64,000 bases of DNA, from positions 62,001-126,000 of the forward strand of contig CAVVXS010000007.1 of assembly GCA_963752225.1 (NCBI GenBank), read 5' to 3'. This DNA is from JBBROS01 sp963752225. GTDB lineage: Bacteria; Pseudomonadota; Alphaproteobacteria; Acetobacterales; Acetobacteraceae. The notes under the pieces were generated by a model. The model made no database searches and was not told the origin of the DNA. It worked only from the letters and a program-made list of their open reading frames with translations. This document shows positions 48,970 to 56,416 of this stretch, in pieces. Position numbers and translations under genes: made by a program. Within the stretch, counting starts at the first letter, position 1. Every line of letters starts with the position of its first letter.

Positions 48970-49866
48970 TCAACCCGTCGTGAAGCCGTAGAGGCGCGCC
49001 GGATTGCTCACCAGGATCTTGTTCAACGTGGCGACATCGCCGGCCCAGAGACGAAGCCGTTTGAGGGCGAGGCCGTCGTCGATCGGTTGGAACGGCTCGA
49101 CCGCAGCCGCATCGGCGAGGCTGTGCCGGGGGGCTGTATGCGGCCAGTCGGAGCCCCAAAGCACCCGTGCCGCGTTGGCAGCGATCAACGCCCGGGCAAT
49201 CGGTCCGGCGTCGTCCGGATCGGCCGTGATCCGGTGCGGCGCAGAAAGCTTCACGTAGGCCTTGCCCGACGCGACGAGGTCGAGCAATGCCGCAAACTCC
49301 GGCTCAGACGGGCCCGCGGCCGGGACGGCGCGGCCGAAGTGGTCGATCACAAGCGGCGCCGGCAACTTAGCCAGCGAGGCATGCAGCGCCGCGATCACGG
49401 ATACGTTGGTGTAGGTCTGCACGTGCCAGCCGAGCGGCGCGACCTGCTCGGCCGCGCGGCGTAGCAGGACGCCGGCTTGCACCGGATCGTCGATATGGGT
49501 CGTCTCGAGGTTCACGCGGACGCCGCGCACCCCGCGTGCGTGCAGCGCGTGCAGGGCCGGGCGGTCGAGCGCCGGATCGACCACCGCGACGGCGCGGGCC
49601 CGCTCGCCGAGCCGGGCGACGGCGTCCAAGGTGCAGGCGTTGTCCGTGCCGTAGGCGCTGGGCTGCACGATGACCACCCGCTCGAGGCCGAGCGCCGCCT
49701 GGTGCGCCAGCAACGCGTCCGCGGATGCCTCGCCGGGCGTGTAGACGCGGTCGGGCGCGAAGGCGAAGCGGTCCGGCGGGCCGAACACGTGGGTGTGGCA
49801 GTCGCAGGCGCCGCCGGGCAGGGCAGGCTCGGGTGGCGTCTGCGCGACGCCCAGTACGTGCCGCAT
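48970..49866 (-). CDS. Amidohydrolase family protein, PDC-lactonase (LigI) type
   Basis: 298-aa TIM-barrel hydrolase of the COG3618 group, which includes 2-pyrone-4,6-dicarboxylate lactonase and related sugar or aromatic lactonases. Motifs: GACDCHTHVFGPPDRFAF (first strand HxH), VIVQPSAYGTDN, the GVRGVRVNLETTH strand, LVIDHFGRAVPA (His) and WGSDWPHT (the catalytic Asp). A typical end LYGFTTG completes the barrel. ATG 49866 overlaps the aldolase stop (TGATG). Last gene of the prpD-like–receptor–methyltransferase–aldolase–lactonase operon, suggesting a ring or lactone intermediate is opened here. Confidence 0.88.
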   Translation of the reverse strand: MRHVLGVAQTPPEPALPGGACDCHTHVFGPPDRFAFAPDRVYTPGEASADALLAHQAALGLERVVIVQPSAYGTDNACTLDAVARLGERARAVAVVDPALDRPALHALHARGVRGVRVNLETTHIDDPVQAGVLLRRAAEQVAPLGWHVQTYTNVSVIAALHASLAKLPAPLVIDHFGRAVPAAGPSEPEFAALLDLVASGKAYVKLSAPHRITADPDDAGPIARALIAANAARVLWGSDWPHTAPRHSLADAAAVEPFQPIDDGLALKRLRLWAGDVATLNKILVSNPARLYGFTTG

Positions 49867-50654
49867 CAAGACGCGTAATGCGGATACCCGCTGTTGCGCC
49901 CCTCGGCGTCCAGGCGGCGGAGCATCGCCGGCCATTCCAGCACCCCGTACGGTCGGCGCACACCGGGCTTGTAGAGGTGCACGGTGCGCTCCAGCACCTC
50001 GGCGGGCGGGATCAGCAACTCGGTGCGCGCAGCCATCGCGTCCACCTGGGCCTGGCATGACATCTCGAGCTGGTAGAGCGTGTTGAACGCCTGCGGGATA
50101 TCGGGACCGCAAGTCAGCAAGCCGTGGCTGCGCATGATCAGCGCATTGTGGCTGCCGAGGCTTTCGACGATCCGCTCGCGTTCGTCGAGGTTGATCGCCG
50201 GGCCCTCATAGTCATGGTAGCCGATGTTGCCGTTGAAGCGGATCGAGGTCTGGGTGAGAGGCAGCAGGCCGCAAGCCATCGACGACACCGCCATCCCGGC
50301 GCGGGTGTGCGTGTGGGTGACGCAAGCGACGTCGGGCCGCGCCTTGTGAATCGCGCCATGGATGACGTAGCCGGCGTGGTTGATGCCGTAATCGGTGTCG
50401 GGCTTCCAGATCACGTTGCCCTCGACGTCGATCTTGGCGAGGCTGGAGGCGGTGATCTCCTTATACAGCAGACCGTAGAGATTGATCAGCAGGTGCTCCG
50501 TTCCGGGGATGCGGACGGTGATGTGGTTGTAGATCAGGTCGGTCATCCCGTACAGGTCGACCAGGCGGTAGCAGGCGGCCAGCTCGACCCGGGCGGCCCA
50601 TTCCTCGGGGCTCACCTCGTCCTTGATGCACCGGAACTCGGTACCGTAGTTCAT
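49866..50654 (-). CDS. Class II aldolase/adducin family protein
   Basis: 262-aa metal-dependent aldolase-fold enzyme; relatives include fuculose-phosphate aldolase and decarboxylases/dehydratases of short hydroxy acids. Zn ligands are visible in VTHTHTRAGMAVSS (His-x-His) and IMRSHGLLTCG (His), preceded by DLIYNHITVRIPG and KIDVEGNVIWKPDTDYGINHAGYVIHGAIHK. No phosphate-binding serine cluster typical of sugar-phosphate aldolases is obvious, so a non-phosphorylated substrate is likely. GGAGAAG lies seven bases before the ATG. Tightly packed between methyltransferase and lactonase genes. Confidence 0.88.
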   Translation of the reverse strand: MNYGTEFRCIKDEVSPEEWAARVELAACYRLVDLYGMTDLIYNHITVRIPGTEHLLINLYGLLYKEITASSLAKIDVEGNVIWKPDTDYGINHAGYVIHGAIHKARPDVACVTHTHTRAGMAVSSMACGLLPLTQTSIRFNGNIGYHDYEGPAINLDERERIVESLGSHNALIMRSHGLLTCGPDIPQAFNTLYQLEMSCQAQVDAMAARTELLIPPAEVLERTVHLYKPGVRRPYGVLEWPAMLRRLDAEGRNSGYPHYAS

Positions 50655-50674
50655 CGTCGCTTCTCCGGGGTGGT

Positions 50675-51484
50675 TCAAACGGTGCCGCGGCACACGAACG
50701 CCGTGCAGGCGAAGTGCCTGGGACCGTCGGGCCGCCCGCTCTCGTAAGCAGCGCGCAGGTGCCCGGCGAGACGGGCGGTCGCTTCGGCGTCGAGGCCGAG
50801 CACATACTTGCCCAGCGTCCCTTCGCCGCCGACGATCGGCGACCAGAAATCGTCGAAATTGGCGAAGTCCATCGGGATGGTGACGGTGGATTCCGCGACG
50901 TCGCGCAGGCCGACACGCTCGAACAGGCCATACAGGTCGTCGGGCTTGGTCATCGGCCGGCTGAACGTCTCGCCGCGCAGCCGGTCGGCTGCCGGGTCGA
51001 GCATCGCGGCGGTGTCCCAGAACATGCGCTGATGCGGCATGCCGCCGCCGCTGTTCCACACTGCCGCGGCGACGATGCCGCCCGGGCGCACCACGCGCCG
51101 CATCTCGGCGACTGCCTCGCCGGGCTGCGGCACGAATTGCAGCACGAGTTGGCACAGTGCCGCGTCGAAGCTGTCCTCGGCGAACGGCATGGCGCAGCCG
51201 TCGCCGTGCTGGAACGTGATGCGCGCACCGGCCGATTGCGCATTCGCCTGAGCTTGGGCGGCCGCAAGGTAGATCTCTGACGCGTCGATGCCGGTCAGCT
51301 GCCGGTGCGCCGTGTTGTCGGCGAGCTCGAACAGCAGGCTGCCGGTGCCGCAGCCGACGTCCAGCACCCGCGCCGCCCGCTCGACGCCGGCGAACCCGGC
51401 GAAGCCCGGCGCGAGGCGGCGGCTCCACCGGCCCATGCTTCGCTCGTAAACTGCGGCGTCGCGCGCATTGAAAGTGGATGCCAT
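50675..51484 (-). CDS. SAM-dependent methyltransferase
   Basis: 269-aa class I methyltransferase. Motif I is ARVLDVGCGTGSLLFELAD, the acidic motif II region LTGIDASEIYLAAAQ, then ITFQHGDGCAMPFAEDSFDAALCQLVLQFVPQPGEAVAEMRRVVRPGGIVAAAVW. This is the UbiE/MenG-like small-molecule group. The C-terminal third is the substrate-cap region (PIVGGEGTLGKYVLGLDAEA). It lies between an orphan receptor (five bases upstream) and a class II aldolase gene, so it probably acts on an intermediate of the same pathway. ATG 51484 matches the family N-terminus FNARDAAVYERSMGRWSRRLAP. Confidence 0.87.
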   Translation of the reverse strand: MASTFNARDAAVYERSMGRWSRRLAPGFAGFAGVERAARVLDVGCGTGSLLFELADNTAHRQLTGIDASEIYLAAAQAQANAQSAGARITFQHGDGCAMPFAEDSFDAALCQLVLQFVPQPGEAVAEMRRVVRPGGIVAAAVWNSGGGMPHQRMFWDTAAMLDPAADRLRGETFSRPMTKPDDLYGLFERVGLRDVAESTVTIPMDFANFDDFWSPIVGGEGTLGKYVLGLDAEATARLAGHLRAAYESGRPDGPRHFACTAFVCRGTV

Positions 51485-51488
51485 CGGC

Positions 51489-52499
51489 TCAGCTCCCCGC
51501 CCGGCCATGCAGCGCCGGCACGAACAACTCGGACCAGTCAGCCGGCTTGGTCTTGATGAGCCCGGCGGCCGACAGGAAGTCCGCATAGGCCATGACGCGC
51601 CGCGGCTCGGTGGTGAACTGGGTTTCCGGATCGGCCAGCATCGCCTCGATCTCGGCTGCCGGCATCTTCACCCCCGACACCCGCACGAAAGCGGCGGCGG
51701 CGCCCTTGCGGTCGGCGGCAATGAACCGGTTGGCGTCGTCCATGGCGGCAATGAACGCGTCGATCACGGCCGGGTTGGCGTCGACAAAGCGGCGCGGCGC
51801 GTAAACGGTGTCGATGGTGATCGGCCCCAGCAGCTCCGACGTGCTGATGACCCGGTGCACGTTCGCGAAGGTGAGCTCCTGGTTGGAGAAGGGCGGTGAA
51901 GCGAAGTGTGCGGTGATCTCGGTCTTGCCCGAGGTCAGCGCCGCGAACGCCTCCGGATGCGGCAAGCTGACGGTCAGCGGGTCCAGCCTGGCGTAGTTGT
52001 CGAGCCCGAACTCGTGCGCGCACGCCATCTGCAGCACGATCGCGGCAAAGCTGGTCTTGATGCCGGGGACGGCGATCTTGTCGCCGGGCCCGAAGTCGCG
52101 CAGCGACTTGACCGCCGGGCGGTTGCTGTTGAGCCACAGCGCGCCGCCGCCCAACGCGCTCAGGCCGATCACCGCCGAGGCGGGCGCGTTGCGCGCCTTG
52201 GCCCACAGCGTGATGAAGCCCGGCGCGCCGGTGCCGGCGATGTCGAGCGCGCCGGACAGCATGGCGTCGTTGATCGTGCTGCCGCCGTCCAGGGTGCGCC
52301 AAACGATCTCGGCCTTCGGCAGCCCGGCCTTCGCCATCCGCGCTTCCAGCAGCCCCTGGTCGCGGATCACCATCAACGGCAGGTAATGGATGCCATAGCC
52401 ATGGCTGAGCCGGATGGAGCTCGGCTCGGCCCGGGCCGGGGCGGCGAATGGGGCGGACGCGAGTGCGGCGGCGGCGGCAAGCAGGGTGCGGCGGTGCAT
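51489..52499 (-). CDS. ABC-type substrate-binding protein, NMT1/SsuA-like (orphan)
   Basis: 336-aa periplasmic receptor with signal peptide (RRTLLAAAAALASAPFAAPARA). Core: IRLSHGYGIHYLPLMVIRDQGLLEARM, MLSGALDIAGTGAPGFITLWAKA, KIAVPGIKTSFAAIVLQMACAHEFG, LDPLTVSLPHPEAFAALTSGKTEITAHF and the tail ELFVPALHGRAGS. It is a paralogue of the receptor at 45080 and, like it, lacks a permease or ATPase nearby. Four bases separate it from the PrpD-like gene. The complete importer at 40081-42711 could be shared. Ligand unknown. Confidence 0.88.
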   Translation of the reverse strand: MHRRTLLAAAAALASAPFAAPARAEPSSIRLSHGYGIHYLPLMVIRDQGLLEARMAKAGLPKAEIVWRTLDGGSTINDAMLSGALDIAGTGAPGFITLWAKARNAPASAVIGLSALGGGALWLNSNRPAVKSLRDFGPGDKIAVPGIKTSFAAIVLQMACAHEFGLDNYARLDPLTVSLPHPEAFAALTSGKTEITAHFASPPFSNQELTFANVHRVISTSELLGPITIDTVYAPRRFVDANPAVIDAFIAAMDDANRFIAADRKGAAAAFVRVSGVKMPAAEIEAMLADPETQFTTEPRRVMAYADFLSAAGLIKTKPADWSELFVPALHGRAGS

Positions 52500-52503
52500 C
52501 GCG

Positions 52504-53919
52504 TCAGTCCTTCACGGCCAAGGCGCCCGCCAGCGCGCGCACCAGCGTCGCCGATTCGTCCAGGCGCTCGAGCGCCAGCACCGTCTCGGCGATCTGCTCG
52601 ACGCGCTCTGCGGGGAGCCGCGATCCCGCCAGCTTGCGGAACTTCGCCACGACCTCGTCGGCATCCGCGAAGGAATCCTCGCTGCCGCGCGGTGCCTCGA
52701 CCGTTTCCTCCAGCGTCGTCCCGTCACGCAGCGAAACCTCGACCCGAACCATGTGGCGGAACGTCTTGCCTTTGGCGGTGATGGTCGGGTCTTCCACCAC
52801 CCGGATTTTGCGGGCCACTCGGATGCGCTCGGGGTCGGCGACCATCGCCTCGGTGAACTGATCCACGAACACGTCGCCCTCCAGCAGGAATGTCGCCACG
52901 CAATAGGGCAGGTTGAGTTGCGCCGAGGTGAGTCCCTGCGGCACGTAAGGCCAGCCGACATGGTCCACCGTCACCCGGGAGCCGTGCACCAGGACCCGTT
53001 CGACCTCCGCTTCGGTGAACGGCCGCCGGGCCAGCATCGCCTGCAGGGCGTTCAGCGTGGTGTGGTTGCTGCCAACGCAGGAAAAGAACTTCAGCGCGAT
53101 CCGCATCGTTTCCCAGCGTTTGCCGAGTCCGGCGGTCAGTTCCCGGCGGTCGAACCGGTCGGTGGAGCGTGAGAAGGTGGTGCAGAAGCCGCCGTACTCG
53201 TTCTCGAACACGTCGGCGATGCCGGTGAAACCGCGTTCGGCCAGCAGCGCCGCATACAAGCCGCTTTGCGCCGAGCGGCCGGCGTGCATGCGCTTGACCA
53301 TGGCCCCGAACTGCGCCGCCATCAGCCCGGCCGATTGGGTGCCGGCAATGCCGAGCGCATGCACCGTCTGCTCCGGCGTGAGCCGCAGCCCGCGCGCCGC
53401 GCCGGCGGCGGCCGAGAACACGCCGACAGTCGCGCCCGAATGCCAGCCCTGGCCGATATGCTCCTGGCCCATGCACATGCCGACCCGCGGCCCGATCTCG
53501 TAGCCGGCGACCGCAGCCGCCAGCAGCTCGCGCCCGCTCAGCCCCGGCCGGGTTTCGGCGATCGCGAGCAGGCCGGGCAGGGTGACGGCGCCGACATGCA
53601 GCACGCCGACACGGTGCACGTCGTCGAGCTCGAAGCCTTGAACGAGCGTGCCGTTCACGAGCGCGGCGTGCGGGGCCGAAAGCCGTGCCGGGGTGCCCCA
53701 AACGGTGCACGAGGCGGAGCTGTCCACCGCCAGCAACGTGTCGAGCAGGATCCGGCTCCACGGCAGCTCGGCGGCGTAGATCGCGCAGCCGAGGCTGTCC
53801 AGGATCAGCAGCTTGATGCGGTCGATGACCTCGCCCGGGATGTCCTCGTAGCGCAGCCCGGCCACGAACCCGGCGATGCCGGCGGTAAACTCGTTCGTGG
53901 CAGCGACATGCGTATCCAT
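52504..53919 (-). CDS. MmgE/PrpD family protein (2-methylcitrate dehydratase-like)
   Basis: 471-aa member of the PrpD/cis-aconitate-decarboxylase/iminodisuccinate epimerase family. Marks: LRYEDIPGEVIDRIKLLILDSLGCAIYAAELPW, ALVNGTLVQGFELDDVH (the catalytic His/Asp region), YEIGPRVGMCMGQEHIGQGWHSGATVGVFSAAAGAARGLRL, HALGIAGTQSAGLMAAQFGAMVKRMHAGRSAQSGLYAALLAERGFTG, and LKFFSCVGSN in the C-terminal domain. No prpB/prpC genes are near, so methylcitrate is unlikely as substrate; another hydroxy-acid or epimerase reaction is more plausible. First gene of the five-gene operon, downstream of three palindromes. Start ATG 53919. Confidence 0.9.
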   Translation of the reverse strand: MDTHVAATNEFTAGIAGFVAGLRYEDIPGEVIDRIKLLILDSLGCAIYAAELPWSRILLDTLLAVDSSASCTVWGTPARLSAPHAALVNGTLVQGFELDDVHRVGVLHVGAVTLPGLLAIAETRPGLSGRELLAAAVAGYEIGPRVGMCMGQEHIGQGWHSGATVGVFSAAAGAARGLRLTPEQTVHALGIAGTQSAGLMAAQFGAMVKRMHAGRSAQSGLYAALLAERGFTGIADVFENEYGGFCTTFSRSTDRFDRRELTAGLGKRWETMRIALKFFSCVGSNHTTLNALQAMLARRPFTEAEVERVLVHGSRVTVDHVGWPYVPQGLTSAQLNLPYCVATFLLEGDVFVDQFTEAMVADPERIRVARKIRVVEDPTITAKGKTFRHMVRVEVSLRDGTTLEETVEAPRGSEDSFADADEVVAKFRKLAGSRLPAERVEQIAETVLALERLDESATLVRALAGALAVKD

Positions 53920-53954
53920 GAGCCTGGCCGGCAACCTCCGTGACGCGTTTTGTC

Positions 53955-54018
53955 GCATCGCGCCATGCGCGCGCCTCTGCATCGCGCGATGCGCGCGCGT
54001 TGTCGCATCACTCGATAC
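53955..54018. promoter_or_regulatory. Three spaced palindromes GCATC-N4-GATGC between divergent genes
   Basis: Sites at 53955-53968 (GCATCGCGCCATGC), 53979-53992 (GCATCGCGCGATGC, perfect) and 54005-54018 (GCATCACTCGATAC), with centres 24 and 26 bases apart. The outer two also share TTGTCGCATC exactly 50 bases apart. They fill the 164-base gap between the prpD-like operon (start 53919, minus) and the DUF2000 gene (start 54084, plus). This is the pattern expected for an operator bound cooperatively by a dimeric regulator on one DNA face. No regulator gene is adjacent. Confidence 0.65.
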
Positions 54019-54083
54019 GATAGGGAGGGCGGACGGGACTTGGCAACGGGCGCTGGGCCGCGGCGATGCGGGGGAGAGTTGGA

Positions 54084-54494
54084 ATGGTGTTCGAGACCAA
54101 GATCGCCGTGCTGGTGCTCGAAGACCTGGAAACCTGGCAGAAGCTGAACGTCACGGCCTTTCTCGCGAGCGGCATCGCCTTTGCCACGCCCGACGCCATG
54201 GGCGAGCCCTACGAGGACGCCGCCGGGCGCCGGCATGCGCCGCTGATGGTCCAGCCGATGCTGGTATTCGCCGCCGAAGCCGCCACGCTGCAGCGCGCCT
54301 TTCGCCAGGCGATCGAGCGCGAGCTGACGCGGGCCGTCTATGTGCGGGCGATGTTCGCGACCGGGCACGACGCCGCGAACCGGGCGGCGTTCCGGGCCGA
54401 GCCGGCGGACGCGCCGGACCTGGTCGGCCTCGCTCTGCGCGGGCCGAAAAAGGACGTGGATAAGGCCACCAAGGGGGCCAAGCTGCATCCCTGA
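54084..54494 (+). CDS. DUF2000 family protein
   Basis: 136-aa cytosolic protein matching the DUF2000 pattern: KIAVLVLEDLETWQKLNVTAFLASGIAFA, EPYEDAAGRRHAPLMVQPMLVFAA, AVYVRAMFATGHDAANRAAF, DLVGLALRGPKKDVDKATKGAKLHP. The fold is peptidyl-tRNA-hydrolase-2-like in known structures of the family, as I recall; no activity is established. GGGGGAGA precedes the ATG at 54084; an in-frame ATG at 54066 is inside that region. Divergent from the prpD-like operon across the palindrome array. Confidence 0.85.
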   Translation: MVFETKIAVLVLEDLETWQKLNVTAFLASGIAFATPDAMGEPYEDAAGRRHAPLMVQPMLVFAAEAATLQRAFRQAIERELTRAVYVRAMFATGHDAANRAAFRAEPADAPDLVGLALRGPKKDVDKATKGAKLHP

Positions 54495-54536
54495 GAGGAC
54501 GGGCCGTTGCTTGGCAGGGCCCCCCGGGCCCCTTAG

Positions 54537-54555
54537 CCTCCTGCGCTGCAGGAGG
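54537..54555 (+). promoter_or_regulatory. Hairpin burying the ribosome binding site of the 2-hydroxyacid dehydrogenase
   Basis: CCTCCTGC-GCT-GCAGGAGG: eight perfect base pairs and a three-base loop. The right arm contains GGAGG (54551-54555), the ribosome binding site seven bases before the GTG start at 54563. Translation should be low unless the stem is opened by a ribosome, protein or temperature. A further GC-rich palindrome (GGGCCCCCCGGGCCCC) lies just upstream at 54517-54532 and could act as a terminator for the DUF2000 gene. Confidence 0.65.
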
Positions 54556-54562
54556 ACCCGTC

Positions 54563-55555
54563 GTGCTGAACCAACAACGTATCCTGGTGCCGACCAGCAT
54601 GCCGGCCGAAGGCCTCGCCGTGCTGGCCGCGCGGCCGGAGCTGCAGATCACGCCCTACGACCCGGCGCTTGCCGCGGCCGAGTTCCACGCGCTGCTGGCG
54701 GACGCGACGGCGGTCGCGCTGTCGTTCACCCGGTTCGGCGCCGATGAGCTCGCGGCGGCGCCGCTGCTGCGGGTCGCCGGCCGGCTCGGGGTGGGCTTCG
54801 ATGCGGTCGACGTGCCGGCGCTGACGGCGCGCGGCGTGCCGTTGCTGACTGCCGGGACCGCCAATGCCCGCTCGGTGGCCGAGCACGCCATGCACCTGAT
54901 CTTCGCGCTCGCCAAGAAATCGGCCGAGATGCACCGGCGCATGCGCACCGGGGAGGGTCACGATCGCCGGTCCGGCCTGCCCGGCGAAGTCGCGGGCAAG
55001 ACCGTGCTGGTGGTCGGCTTCGGCCGCATCGGCAGCCGGATCGCGCCACGCTGCAAGGCGATGGAGATGGAGGTTCTGGTCCATGACCCCTATGTCGCGG
55101 CCGAGGCGATCCGCGCGGCCGGCTTCGAGCCGGCGCCGGACCTCGATGCGGCGCTAGGGCGCGCCGACTACATCACCCTGCACTGTCCCAAGACGCCGGA
55201 CACGGTGGGCCTGCTCGACGCCGCACGGCTGGCCCGCGCCAAGCCAGGCGCCTGCGTGATCAACACCGCCCGCGGCGGCATCTTGGACGAGGCGGCGCTC
55301 ACCGCTGCGCTCCGCTCCGGCCATATTGCCGGCGCCGGGCTCGACGTGTTCGACCCGGAGCCGCCCGACCCCGCCAATCCGCTGCTGCACATGGAGACCG
55401 TGTTCGCGTCGCCGCACATGGCCGGCGTCACGACCGAGTCCTGGGCAGCGATCGGCGTGGTGACGGCGGAGAACATCCTCGGCGTGCTGGACGGCACGCC
55501 GACCGTGGCACACGCCGTCAATCCGGAGGTGTTCGGGTCAACCCGGCCAGGGTGA
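54563..55555 (+). CDS. D-isomer-specific 2-hydroxyacid dehydrogenase
   Basis: 330-aa NAD-dependent oxidoreductase of the SerA/glyoxylate-reductase family. Catalytic domain part LGVGFDAVDVPALTARGVPLLTAGTANARSVAEHAM; Rossmann motif VLVVGFGRIGSRIAPRCKAMEMEVLVHDPY with Asp for NAD; substrate Arg in INTARGGILDEAAL; Glu in DVFDPEPPDPANPLL; and His in SPHMAGVTTESWAAIG. GTG start with GGAGG seven bases before, sequestered in a hairpin. Its 3' end overlaps the convergent nnrU gene by 18 bases. Substrate not deducible; phosphoglycerate, lactate-like or malate-like acids are all possible. Confidence 0.9.
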   Translation: MLNQQRILVPTSMPAEGLAVLAARPELQITPYDPALAAAEFHALLADATAVALSFTRFGADELAAAPLLRVAGRLGVGFDAVDVPALTARGVPLLTAGTANARSVAEHAMHLIFALAKKSAEMHRRMRTGEGHDRRSGLPGEVAGKTVLVVGFGRIGSRIAPRCKAMEMEVLVHDPYVAAEAIRAAGFEPAPDLDAALGRADYITLHCPKTPDTVGLLDAARLARAKPGACVINTARGGILDEAALTAALRSGHIAGAGLDVFDPEPPDPANPLLHMETVFASPHMAGVTTESWAAIGVVTAENILGVLDGTPTVAHAVNPEVFGSTRPG

Positions 55556-56218
55556 CACGCCGACGATGTGGGCATGCCCGCCGAGCATCAGCGCATAGGC
55601 GAGCAGCCCGCCCAGCAGCCGGCCCCAACCCAGCTCGGCGCCGGGCATCGTGTTGCGCCCGGCGGCGATGGCGGCGAACGGCAGGATCGAGGTGCGCCGG
55701 GCGAACACATCCCAAGCGGCGGGCCCGAGCGTCCGCCGCCGCTTGGCGTCGATCGACGCCGGGCCAGCCGCGGCCACGGCGAACAGCGCCCCGAAAAACA
55801 GCAGCGAGGCGACGTCGCCATTGCCGATCAGGTGCAGCAGCGACCACAGCGCGACGCCCATCAGGAACGGATGCCGGGTGATGCGCACGATGCCGCGTGG
55901 CGCCTGGTCCACCAGCCCCTCCTGCGCCACGGCGGTCGGGTTCGGGGTGGCCAGGCCGATCACCACCAGCAGGAACGCCGGCAGCATCAGCACGAGCATG
56001 ACGGGCTTCCATGCGCCGAGCATGCCCCAGGTCGGCCAGTACTCCGCGCCGCGGTAGGCCAGCACCAGCCAGATCATCCCGGCCACCGAGGCCAGCGAAA
56101 ACACGACCATGTAGGTCCGGAGTCCGAGCCGCCGCACCAGGAGGTCGCGTAGCGTCGTCCCGGACACGCCGAGATGGATTGCGACGAAGAACAAGGCCGC
56201 GAGAGCGAGAGATGTCAT
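55538..56218 (-). CDS. nnrU: NnrU family membrane protein
   Basis: 226-aa inner-membrane protein with about six helices. Family marks are AALFFVAIHLGVSGTTLRDLLVRRLG, YMVVFSLASVAGMIWLVLAYRGAEYW, the loop RGIVRITRHPFLMGVALWSLLHLIGNGDVASLLFFG, and DAKRRRTLGPAAWDVFARRTSILPFAAI. NnrU was named from nitric-oxide-responsive denitrification clusters, and relatives act in isoprenoid metabolism; no denitrification gene is present here. Ends inside the convergent 2-hydroxyacid dehydrogenase gene and is divergent from galU across 198 bases. Confidence 0.88.
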   Translation of the reverse strand: MTSLALAALFFVAIHLGVSGTTLRDLLVRRLGLRTYMVVFSLASVAGMIWLVLAYRGAEYWPTWGMLGAWKPVMLVLMLPAFLLVVIGLATPNPTAVAQEGLVDQAPRGIVRITRHPFLMGVALWSLLHLIGNGDVASLLFFGALFAVAAAGPASIDAKRRRTLGPAAWDVFARRTSILPFAAIAAGRNTMPGAELGWGRLLGGLLAYALMLGGHAHIVGVSPWPG

Positions 56219-56225
56219 GCGAGTG

Positions 56226-56254
56226 TTGACGACCGGTTAATTGTTATGTATGCG
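56226..56254 (+). promoter_or_regulatory. Possible sigma-70 promoter for galU
   Basis: TTGACG (56226-56231), a 17-base spacer and TATGCG (56249-56254) lie in the AT-rich stretch between nnrU and galU, about 160 bases before the galU GTG. The -10 match is weak. Position and base composition are the main support. Confidence 0.3.
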
Positions 56255-56416
56255 CAATGGAGTCCTCCCGGCGACAACGAGCAGCGCGGCCCCGCCTTTA
56301 TCCCGCCACAACCTTCCTCCAAACGGCGCCACCTTGCCCGGTCCCGGATGACCTGTCACCACTGTCCCGCCCGGCCCCGCGCCGACCATGCAACCGCAGA
56401 GCACGGAACCTTTCTC

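Noticed and set aside
52504..53919. Assignment as prpD of the methylcitrate cycle
   Set aside because: No prpB or prpC nearby and the neighbours indicate another pathway; the MmgE/PrpD family covers several reactions.
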